Assembly: GCA_943704415.1 (NCBI GenBank)
Contig: CALSCO010002442.1
Coordinates: 1-39,094, forward strand
Direction of reading: 5' to 3'
DNA length: 39,094 nt
DNA from: Parvularia atlantis
Taxonomy: Eukaryota > Opisthokonta > Rotosphaerida
Shown: positions 10,948 through 20,779 of the stretch, piece after piece
How the letters are laid out: each line of letters begins with the position of its first letter
How positions within the stretch are numbered: position 1 is the stretch's first letter
Notes under the pieces: model-generated
Told to the model about the DNA's origin: nothing
Databases searched by the model: none
What the model saw: only the letters and a program-made list of their open reading frames with translations
Made by a program: the position numbers and the translations under genes

Positions 10948-13900
10948 TCAAACGACGAGTCTAGGCTTGCGGTCCGCCGCGCGCCGCGCCGCGGGTTTGC
11001 GCACACTCGAGGTTGCCGCGCTGCCGTCGGCGCCGTCGTAGCGCGACGCGATGCCGTGCGAGCGGCCGAGGTTGTCGAGGTCCTTGACCTGGCGCGGCCG
11101 CTGGCGGGTCAGCTCGCGCAGCGACAGAACGCGCAGCCGCACCTTGTAGATGCGCACGATCCAGTTGCCCGTCGTGTACACCTCCTCGATCGTGTCGAGG
11201 TGGATCGAATGCGTGATGTCTTGCGAGCGAACGCGGTCCTGCGCCTTGCCGCTGTACCCGCCGAGCTCCTACGGCGCACGCACGGTCAGCGCGGTACCGG
11301 TGCACGCGAAGCACGCCAGCGCACGTTGAAGCGGTAGTACGACATCTTATACATGAGGCTGTCGGTCATCGTCTGCGTGGCCTGGTCGTCGACCTGCGTG
11401 GCATTCAATCAGGCTGGCTCGCGCGCCAGGGTCTTGTGTGTGCGCACCTTGTACTCGCCCTTGCTCGTAAAAAACTTGGACTCCTTGATGTCGTTCGGGT
11501 ACACGCCCTGGCCGATGCGGATCATCCACAGGAACTTGTTGATGTCGTCGCCCGAGTAGCCGAGGTACCCGCCAAAGATGACGAGCACGTAGTCGACATC
11601 GTGCCGCCGCATGACCTGCACGTCGCACCCACCGTGAGCGAGTTGGCTCACGCCTGCCGCCGCGCACCTCGTATGACACGTCCTCCGCGCACGACATGGC
11701 CTTGCCGACGGTGGCGATGTGCGTGTTGTTCCACGTGTTGTTGTCGACGAGCACGGTGCTGTTTTGCGCAGCGAGTGAGCGATGCAGGCAGCACAACCAC
11801 CAGCCCACACGCACCGGTTGGCCATGCCTGTGATCTGGTAGCCATAGTCCCACCACGACATAATCTTGGCGTCCTCGGGCGTATTCTGCCGCAGCCAAAA
11901 GTAGGCCTCACGGAAGTCGTCAATGATGAAGTTGGAGCCGTCCTGCCTGCGCGACGCGAGCACGATCGAGGGCGACGAGTAGGCCGACGACGTGACCATG
12001 GTGCAGTGCAGCGGGTAGATGCACAGCACGACCAAGAGCGGCACGAGCATCATCGCGCGGATGTCCAGCTCGAGCGCCTGCGACGAAGCAGCGTCAGCCC
12101 AGTCGCAGCACGTCTACGGGTAGTGCGCACTTTCGACGCGCCCTTCTTGCCGGCGGCGGCAGCAGCGGCCACCGCAGGCTGCGGTGTATGAAGAGGCGTG
12201 AGCGCGCACGTACGCATACAGCAACCGGCGCACCTTGGGCTCGGGCGGGTCCAGCAGGCCCGCGTCAAGCACGGCCGAGACGGCGACGCCGCCGAGGACG
12301 CAGGCGATTGGGGTGAGCGTGAGCATGAGGCGGACCATGATGCCCGAGAAGTACGCCGCAAAGAGGCCGTACAGGATCGCAAACACGTGCTCGTCCTTGA
12401 GCCGCAGGAAGCACACCACCAGACCTGTGCGCACGCGTGTTAGCACCGGTAGCACGCTGCGGCGCGCGCGCGCTCACCGGCGGGGAAAAACACGACAAGG
12501 AAGTGCAGGTCGAAGAAGAACGAGGTCCAGGGCGTAGGCTGGTGCTCCGACACGGACGCGATGATGGGGATGTACTTGCGCGCGTAGTCCGTGTCCCAGA
12601 GCGAGTAGAAGCGGCCGCCCCACGGGCGGATGACGCCGATGGACGTGAGCAGCACAAGGCCGCCCGCGGCACCGATCGCGACCGTGCCGACGAGCGCCCA
12701 CAGCAGGTAGCGGAACTGTGCACGACGTGTCACCCTCGCGGGCATGCGCACCACGGGGCGCCGCACCTGGTTCGCGTTGAGCTGCGTGCGCAGGTACTCA
12801 ACAAAGGCGATGATTTGCAGCAGGCCAAAGACGCCGAGCGCGGCCATGTGCTCGCTCGTCTGCACCGGCTGGAAGCCGATGAACGGCACAATCATGGAGG
12901 AGAGCGTGCCGATGACGTAAAACGAGCAGTAGGCGACGTAGAGCCGCGAAGTGTAGCGGCCCATGAGCACGAGCACGAGCACGTGCAGCGGGATCATGTT
13001 GATGATGAACACGTAGCCACCCCACGCCGAGACCTGGCGCGCGGCGCGCTCAGCCGCTGCACGCACGGCAAAAAAAAAGGCGTGCGCACCATGTAAAAGT
13101 AGCCCAGGGCCGTGACCGCGCCCCAATACGCCGAGCCCGTCTTGACAGCGCGCAGCCAGGAGAAGAAGACGAGCTGCAGCGCGGTGATAGCCACGCCCTC
13201 GTTGTCGTACGAGCCCGCGACCGAGCGCGAGATGTACCCGGGCGCGATGCCTGTGCACGCTCGTGCGTGAGCATCGGCGTGGTCCTCAGAGCACACAGTG
13301 CACCGACAAACGCCGCGGCGAGCAGGCCCGCGCCCGTGTCCTTCAGCTCGGTCGCGAAGAAGTACGTCGCGAGCGCCGTCAGGCCCGAGAAGAGCGGCTG
13401 CATGCGCCCTCCATCAGCACCGATCGCGCAACGAGGAGCACGTGCGCACCGCGAGGAACACGCAGACGTTGCGGATGTCGATCGGCAGGTTGAGCGCGTG
13501 CAGCAGCCAGTGCAGCGCGCCGGCCGTGACCATGATGCCCGGGTACACGGTGCCGCCGACGACGCGGCCGAGCGGGTACCACTGCGATGTCGTTCGCGTC
13601 AGCGGGTCAGCCGGATGGCGCCAGGTTGGCGCCACAGGTTGGCAGGATCAGCGAGGGACGAGTGGCGCCAGACGTACGCACCGAGTAGTCGTCGAACCAG
13701 TTGAGAAAGTCGTAGTAGCCGCGGTTGACGAGCTCGCGCGTCTGGCACCACCGCGGCGTGAGCGCGCGCGTTCAACGTCAGCCGTCCGCGCCGCGCACCG
13801 TCCGGAAGTTGAACCACGGGTCGAACTCATGAATCACGCTGCGCTTTCCCGTCAGCCGCACGCACGCCAAGCGGCGACACAGCACACACCTCTCGAAGCG

Positions 13901-14002
13901 GATGACCGAGAAGAGCCGCGACGAGAACGCGACGAGGGCGATGAGCGCGAGGATGCCGACGCGCAGCAGCACGGCCGACGAAGAGCTGCCCACGGCACCC
14001 AT
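10948..14002 (-). CDS. STT3: Oligosaccharyltransferase catalytic subunit STT3
   Basis: Multi-pass ER membrane enzyme transferring the lipid-linked oligosaccharide to Asn in N-X-S/T sequons. About 16 exons give roughly 732 residues, close to STT3A. In order: [10 protein letters not shown] (acceptor/metal Asp of the first loop), [47 protein letters not shown], the [10 protein letters not shown] loop, then the soluble domain with [10 protein letters not shown] (the WWDYG sequon-binding motif), [10 protein letters not shown] and [11 protein letters not shown] (DK/MI motif). The C-terminus ends with a basic tail of about 40 residues. The ATG at 14002 is the first after an upstream in-frame GTG. 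Two introns (for example 12716-12766) are stopless and in frame. The longest, 13582-13681, carries three TGGCGCCA palindromes. The start lies just downstream of a 46-bp repeat copied from the CDC73 3' end. Confidence 0.94.
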
Positions 14003-14058
14003 GATGCGCACCGCCTCACTGCGTTCGAACTGAAGGGGCACGGATGAACAATTGCTAG

Positions 14059-14163
14059 AACAGTGTCACCCGGTGTTGGCTCGCCCGTGCAGCGACATCC
14101 ACCCACCCGGCATTTGAAACAGTGTCACCCGGTGTTGGCTCGCCCGTGCAGCGACATCCACCC
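14059..14163. repeat. Perfect 46-bp direct repeat, 59-bp period
   Basis: Two identical 46-bp copies lie at 14059-14104 and 14118-14163. The right copy contains the last codons and stop of CDC73 (minus strand). The left copy lies in the STT3 promoter or 5' UTR and holds a silent duplicate of that coding end. Flanks differ, so this is a local tandem duplication, not a mobile element. Confidence 0.95.
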
Positions 14164-15850
14164 GTCCATCTTCTTCCAGAACTTTTCGAGCGCGGTGGCG
14201 TCGAGGTGGCGCTTGAAGCGGTTGATCTGCGCGTCGCCGTCGTCAGTGCCGAGCTCGCACAGCGGCGGCGAGAACGCACCGGCAGCACCGTCACATTCCA
14301 GTTCTTAACCGTGTCCTCGAGCTTCTCGTCGTCAAACTTGACGTGCACGCCGAGCACTGCGCGGCGCATGAGAGGGGCTGGCTGTCGACCCACCACGAGC
14401 CCACGCGCGCACCGCGCGAGAAGATCTCGGCCGGCGTCTTCCACACCTCGATGTAGTCCTTGAGCTGCCACTCGCGCCCGTTGACAAAAATGCACACGAT
14501 GTTGTTCCTGGCACAGCTCGTGTGAGCGCGGGTGCCGGGTGCGCAAGCACCGCAGACGCACCAGTCGCCGGGCTTGAGACGCTTCGGGATGTCGATGACG
14601 CGGAAGGCCTTGGGCTGGCCCTCGGGTGCGTTTGGGCGGCGCACGACGATCTCGTTCTCGCGCACGGGCGACTGCTTCTGCTTCTCAGCCGGGTCGACAT
14701 AGCTGCGTGCGTGTGCGCGCGTCAGTTGGGCGCACGGTCACGGGAGCACGCGCGCGTACGAAGACTGCTCGAGAAACTCCTTGATGTTGAGCATCGTCAC
14801 GTGCGAGGACGAGCCGGGCACGACGATGATCGGCAAGGCTCCTGCCGCGCAGGCACGTTCAGCCGCGGCGCCGGCCGAGGAGTGGCCTGCCACGCACCCG
14901 ACGACCGCCCAGCGCGTGCGGCGCCCGGCTTGACGCCTGCCACGCCTGCCACGCCGCCCGCCACGCGCTTGTCGTCCGGCCGTGCGCTCTTCTCTGGCAC
15001 CGCGGCCGCGTCAGCGCGATGTTGCGTGTCGCAAGCGGCGACCGCGCGCCCTTAGCGAGTGCAGCGGCCTTGGCCTGCGCCTCACGCACGACGCGGTACA
15101 CAAACTCGAAGCTCTGTCGCGGCCGATGTGAGCGCGCGATCGATCGCGGCAAAGACACAAGCGCACCTTGTCCGAGAGCAGCACGGTCGTTCGGTCGCGC
15201 AGCACGCGCTCGTGGCTGACGACGGCGCTGATGCCCTCGGCGACGGCCGGGTCGACGGGTGCCTTGCTGTCGTCGACCTTGCGCGCCGCCGAGGCCGTTG
15301 GCGCGGGGCGGGCCGCCTTGCCGTCCGTGCGCGCGCGCTTGGCGACGGGCGCTGCGTCCGTCTTGGCGACAGCGGCCGATGTGACATCGCCTGTCGCCAT
15401 GGGTGCGGCCGGCGTCACAACCGGCACGTCAGCGGGGCGCTTGAGCCGCGCGGCGACGGCCTCGCGCCAGGCCGCGTCATCCTGGAAGTCCGGGTCGAGC
15501 TTGGCCGAGCTCTGGACCTCGCCCGAGAGGTAGTTGATAAGGTCGACGCGGTCGACGCGCGACACGAAACCGACGTTGGCGAGGCGCGCGGCCTGCATGT
15601 ACGCCGCGTGCTCGAGCGCCCGGTTCTCGTAGAAGAACCTGGCGTCGTCGTGAGTGCGCCTCCGCGGGACACGCACGCGCGCCACGCACCACAGCACATC
15701 CAGCGCGTAGTGCCCGCCCGTCGCCGACCGGTAGCTCGTGAGCGTGCCGCGCGGCACACGCAACCCGTCGAGCAGCAGCGCGTCGCCCTCGGGCGCGAGC
15801 GACACGGCGCGGCCGGCCGCGAGCGCCGAACGCAGCGCGTCGAGGGCCAT
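14125..15850 (-). CDS. CDC73: CDC73/parafibromin, Paf1 complex subunit
   Basis: Subunit of the Paf1 elongation complex that binds RNA polymerase II and supports H2B ubiquitination and H3K4/K36 methylation. About ten exons give roughly 430 residues (human 531). The N-terminal part (LRVPRGTLTSYRS, YALDVLWFFYEN, RVDLINYLSGEV) matches the conserved CDC73 N-domain; AVVSHERVLRDRTTVLLSD is the central signature; the C-terminal Ras-like domain runs from PIIVVPGSSSHVTML through RENEIVVRRPN, VFVNGREWQLKDY-type sequence (CIFVNGREWQLKDYIEVW) and VKNWNVTVLP. The linker is shorter than in animals and Ala/Lys-rich. The intron at 15639-15689 is 51 nt and stopless. The junction at 14994-15049 appears to use a GC donor. 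The ATG at 15850 begins a good N-domain even though the frame stays open upstream. Confidence 0.92.
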
Positions 15851-16121
15851 GGCTGGGATCCGCGAATGCCCAGCATGGACGCTATTCCTGCCTGGCTGGC
15901 GCCCATCATAGCCACGATGGCGTACATCGGATCTCATTGGGAGTGCGTATACAAAGGTGTGGTGGACATCAGGGCTCAGTGAGATGGGAGATTTGAGGGG
16001 CGGGACGGGCGATGGGAGTGGCGGCACACTGACCGTTTCTTCTTCGGCGCGCTCTCTCGCGTCGTGGCGCCCTCGACTCACGCTCGCCGCAGCACCTGGA
16101 GACACACACGTGCGAAGGAAC
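15851..16121. promoter_or_regulatory. 271-bp divergent promoter, CDC73 / golgin
   Basis: This is the only space between the divergent CDC73 and golgin starts, so it should hold both promoters. It is locally AT-richer around 15900-15960 (CGTATACAAAGG) and then pyrimidine-rich (CGTTTCTTCTTCGG near 16032). A 35-codon open frame crosses it on the plus strand and is listed separately. Confidence 0.45.
15875..15982 (+). CDS. Possible 35-residue hydrophobic micro-ORF
   Basis: An ATG-started frame encodes 35 residues with one hydrophobic stretch (WLAPIIATMAYIGS) and ends at a stop. It could be an upstream ORF of the golgin mRNA or a tiny one-pass membrane protein. A donor-like GTGCGTATAC inside it could alternatively splice into the golgin frame and extend that protein. 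I do not recognise a family; chance is the main competing explanation. Confidence 0.15.
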   Translation: MDAIPAWLAPIIATMAYIGSHWECVYKGVVDIRAQ

Positions 16122-19100
16122 ATGCTCTCGCAGCTCAATGCCTTCACGAAGCAGGTGCCGTGCTGCCTTCTCCTGGCCGCGCGGTGGACCGCGACGGCGC
16201 TGACACGTGTGCGCGCCGCGCGTGCGGAGGCGCTGAGCATGGCCGAGAGCACGCTCGAGCAGACAAACCGGCTCGCGTCCGAGGCGCTCGGGAGCGAGGC
16301 CGAAGGCGACGTCGACGCGCTGCGTCGCGCCCTCGCCGAGGCCGAGGCGCTCAACGTGAAGACGACGGCCGAGTACCGGCGGCTGCTGACGGAGAAGGAG
16401 GCACGTGCGGCGCCAGTTAAGCGGCGGTGCCGAGCTCACGTCGCGCAGGAGGAGCTCGGCACGCTGCGCAACGAGTCGGACGCCGCGAAGCTCGTGCAGC
16501 GCCTCCAGGCCGAGAAGGACGACGTCGCCGGGCAGCTCGCCAAGCTCAAGGCCAAGGCCAAGGCCAAGATACAGGAGCTGCAGACGACCGTCGAGCAGCT
16601 CAAGGCAGGCGGCGCCGCTGCGTCTCTGGACGGCTCGAACGGTGGCGAACTGCCGACGGTCAAGGCGCAGCTGGCGGCCGAGAAGGTGCGTGTCAGTGCG
16701 GATCGCGTGCTTTCACTGATCTGTCGTTCGTGCAGGCGGCACTCGAGCAAGAGCGGCGCAAGGTAGCCGAGGTGCGCGCGCACACACGCATCGCTCGCTG
16801 CTGTGCTTACGATGCCGTGGTAGACCGAGGAGGCGCTGCGGCAGCTCGAGGAGGAGCTCGAGCAGACGCGCACGGCGCTGGTGCAGCAGAAGCAGGAGAC
16901 GAGCGCGGCGCAGGCGCAGCTGGCGCTGCAGGCGCGAGAGCTGCAGAAGGCCAACGACGAGGTGCGGCCGCGCGTGCGTACTTGCTCGTGCTTGATCTGA
17001 TCGCCCTGGCGCGCAGGTCGAGCTCACGCAGCAGTCGCTCGACGAGCAGCGTGAGATGATCGCCGCGATCGCGACCGAGGCCAACAAGGCCAAGCGCGAC
17101 CGCGCCGAGGCGCAGCTGCGCGCGAGCGAGCTGGAGCAGCGGCTGAGCCAGGCAGTGGACGACGCGGAGGTGCAGCGGCTGCGCTACGACGCCGATGTGC
17201 AGCGGCTGCGCGACGCGCTGCAGCAGAGCGAGGAGGCGATGGCCAAGGCGCGCGAGCCCGTGCGCTCTGCATCGCCGGGCAGCGAGGGCAAGTCCGAGTC
17301 ACCCACGACGGTGTCCGACGCCGACTTCAAGGGTGCGCGCACTGGCGCTCGCGCGAGCGTGTCGGCCGGCGCTCACACTCCCGGCGCAGCCCGTGCCAAG
17401 GCCAAGATTCAGCAGCAGCTTACCAAGATCGAGCAACTCCAGGCGTCCGAGAAGTCGCTGCAGGAGCGGCTCGCGTCCGTCGAGGTGTGCGCTGGTCTCG
17501 CGCCCGTTGCACCCTCCCACTCACTCACACGCACGCGCCCGCCAGACCGAGCTGTTGCAGAGCAAGGAGGCATATGCGGCGCTGGAGTCGGTGAGCGAGC
17601 TCGAGAAGCAGTCGCTCAGCGAGCAGATCGTGCAACTGCAGGCCGCTGCGGGCGAGCTCACGCCCGTCGGTGCGTGTGCGCGTGCGCGTGTCCGCGCCGT
17701 GCCCGCCGGCTGACGCCGCGCGACTCGCGTGCAGCCGTGCGCAACAAGATCACGCCGTACCGCCCCGAGGACACGGCCGTGGCGCTCGACCGCTCGATTG
17801 CTCTGCCCTCGCGGCTGGATCTGTCGAGCATGTCGGAGGACGATGCCTACGTGAGCATCTCGATCGCGCGCCTGGAGGAGCTCGAGACACAGGTGCAGAC
17901 GATGCGTAAGCGGATCGAGGAGCTCGAGAGTGCGTCGGCGTGGCGCGACGACTCGGGCGTTGCCGAGGACCGCTCGCCTGTGAGTGCGGCGCTGCAGCAG
18001 GAGCGGGACGCGCTGCGGGTGCAGGTCGAGCGCGGGCAGGAGGAGCAGGCGCTGATGCGGCAGCAGGTACCGTGCGCTGCTCAGCGTGCATTGCCGTGTT
18101 GACACACGTGCGCGCGCGCACAGCTCGCAAGCTTCACGGAGCAGGCCGCGGCCGACAGCAAGAAGATGCGCGAGCAGGTGGAGGACCTGCGCCGGTCGCT
18201 GTGGGCGCTCGAGGCCGAGCGCGACCAGCTCGAGGAGGACAAACAGCAGCTTGAGGAGCAGCTAGCGGCCACGGCGGCCGGGGCCACGGCGAGCGACCAG
18301 CGTGGCGAGATCGAGCAGCTGCGTGCGGTGCACGCCACGGCGACGAGCGAGATCGAGCAGCTGCGTACGGCCGAGAAGACGGCGACGAGCGAGATCGAGC
18401 GGCTGCGTGCGGCCGAGCAGACGGCGAGGGCCGAGCTGATGGACGCCAAGACGCGCCTGCTGCACCTCGACCACACCGTCGCCGAGTCCGTCGCGGGCAG
18501 GGACGAGCTGGCACAGACCGTCGCGACTCTCCGCGCTGCGTCGGCCGACCGGACGCAGCTGGACGAGGCCTTAGCAGGGCTGCAGCGCGCCGAGGCAGAG
18601 AAGGCGCTGCTAGAGCAGGCGCTGGCCGAGGCGCAGGCGAGCGCGACGGCCGAGGGGGCGCGGCTCCAGCAGGCCCTGGCTGCAGCAGGCGCGGACGCCG
18701 AGCGGGCCCAGGTCGAAAAGGCGCAGCTGGAGCTTGCGCTCAAGCAGACGGCTGCCGGCGAGAACGAGATCGGCGAGCTGCGCGCCCAGCTGCAGCAGGT
18801 CGAGATCGCGCACACGCAGACCAAGAACCGCGTGACGCAGCTGATGGGTGTCGTCCGGGTGCGCTGCACGCCCTCTGCGCCCTGTGGTGCTGATGCCGTG
18901 CCGCGCACAGACGCAAGAGGAAGAGCTGCAGCAGATTACGAAGCAGCTGGCCGAGAGCCATGGTGCCGCGGACGCACTGCGTGAGACGCAACAGCAGCTA
19001 GCACAGGCGCAGAGCGAGAGCCGCGAGAGCGTCGAGCAGGTCGCCGCTCTCAAGACCACGCTCGCCGACAAGCAGTCCAAGCTGGCCGAGATGATGGAGA

Positions 19101-20708
19101 AGGTGCGCTGTGCATAACGCCGACCTCCCATGCTGACTGACGCGGCCTGCGCAGGTGCTGCAGCTGGAAGGCGTCGCGGACGGGCTGCGACAGCAGGTGA
19201 CGGAGCGCGAGCGCGTGGTGAGCAAGGCCGCCGAGACCGTGCAGCAGCTGCAGCGCGAGGTTGAGCAGCAGCGTGGCGCGATGCAGGACGCGCGGGCTGC
19301 GCACGAGGCCGAGATGGCGGCACTACACGGGTGCGTGCATCGCGCGCCCCCTTCCGCCGCGTCGCGTCGCTCATCGTAGCGCGTGCGCCGCAGCCAAGTC
19401 GAGGGGCTGCAGGCGTCACTGCAGGAGCACAAGCTCGGCGAGATGCACACGACGCAGCTGCAGCAGCGCGTCGACGAGCTCGCGCACGAGCTGCGGCGGA
19501 CGCAGGCCGCGCTGGCCGAAAAGGACGCCGTGGCGCAGGCGCAGCTGGCGCGACTGGACGAGCTCCGCGAGGACCACGGCTTGCAGGCAACGCAGTACGC
19601 GCAGCAGATCACCGCGCTGCAGGTGCGGCGTCGCCTGTGCCGTGCCACTCGCTGACTGTGCGTGCAGGCGCGCCTGGTGGACGAGTCGACGGCAACGCGG
19701 GCGCTCCAGCAGCAGCTCCGCGCCGGTGCGTTGACGCATCACGCGCGACCGCAGTGGTGACTTTATGCGCACCGCAGCGCAAGAACGCGTGCAGCAGCTA
19801 TCGGCCTCGAGCGAGCAGCTCGCGAGGCGACTGGCCGATGAGCAGGCCGCACTTGCCGCCGCCGAGGCGCCGCCCGTCGACCGCGCAGCCGAGACCGCGG
19901 ACCTGCAAGTGCGCGCCGAGACGGCTGAGGGCCAGCTGTCAGAGGCATCGCAGCAGGTGCGCCGCTGTGGGACTGCGTGGGTGTGCTGAGCGGGCTTGCG
20001 CAGATCGCCGAGCTCCGCGACCAGCTGACGCAGGCCCAGCAGCGTCTGAGCTCCGTGATGGCGTCGCCGGCCAAGGGTGCGCCCGCGCGCCTCTACGCGC
20101 CTTGGCGTGCCGATGACGCTCCACGCGCTGCACAGAGCTGAGCAAGGTGCAGAAGGAGATGGAGCGGCTGCGTGCTGAGCTGCAGCAGGCCAAGGACGAG
20201 GCGATCGCGCGCTCGGCCACGCTCAACAGCGAGAACGAGGTGCAGCACGTTGCTTCGCCATCCGCAGCTGACTTGCGCGCTTGATGCAGCAACTACGCGA
20301 GAAGCTGCGCACGAGTCAGAGCGTGCTCAGCGACCTCACGGCCCAGCGCGGCGCATCGTCGGCGTCGGCGTCGGCGGCGGGCTCGGTCGACGGTTTTGCG
20401 CCCTTCGTCTTTCCCGGCGACGAGACGCGCCTGCTCGAGGAGGGCACGTTGCGCCTCGGTGCGTCCACGCGCGGTCGGTGACGCCCGACAGCGGCTGACA
20501 AGCTCCCCGCTCCGGCTGCGCAGGCGCGGCGGTGAGTAGCAGCGGGCGGCCCGCGTGGCTGACGTCGGTCGTGAACGCGTTCGACGTCTCGAGCCTTCGC
20601 GTCGCCGGGTTGATCAAGCGGCACGGGCGCGTGCGCGTCTTCGGCTTTATGTACCTCGTGGCCGTGCACGCGGTCGTGCTCGTGCTGCTGCTCACGGCCG
20701 TGTTTTGA
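16122..20708 (+). CDS. C-terminally anchored golgin, golgin-84 (GOLGA5) type
   Basis: Long coiled-coil tether expected on the cytosolic face of Golgi membranes, capturing vesicles. About 18 exons give roughly 1,200 residues, longer than golgin-84 (about 730). Nearly all of it is Gln/Glu/Ala-rich heptad sequence, including three near-copies of TSEIEQLR spaced about 14 residues apart. The identification rests on the tail: a conserved juxtamembrane segment (SSLRVAGLIKRHGRVRVF) followed by one hydrophobic anchor (YLVAVHAVVLVLLLTAVF) that ends the protein, matching the golgin-84/CASP layout. Coiled coils carry little family signal, so golgin-84 against CASP or another tail-anchored golgin is not settled. 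The first coding exon is 33 nt (MLSQLNAFTKQ). The splice around 16395-16450 is ambiguous, either an in-frame intron or none. Confidence 0.72.
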
Positions 20709-20779
20709 TGAGACCTTGGTTGTTGATGCGCCGGTTGTCATTCTACGTCATCGCGCGGCCACGCTGTCATTCTCCGCGA

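Noticed and set aside
14059-14163. 46-bp repeat as a transposon end or CRISPR repeat
   Set aside because: Only two direct copies, one of them inside CDC73 coding sequence, with no inverted ends, target-site duplication or spacers. It is a simple local duplication.
15011-16354. 447-codon minus-strand frame suggesting a longer CDC73 N-terminus
   Set aside because: The part upstream of 15850 is low-complexity Ser/Ala/Arg without homology and overlaps the golgin 5' exons; the CDC73 N-domain starts cleanly at 15850.
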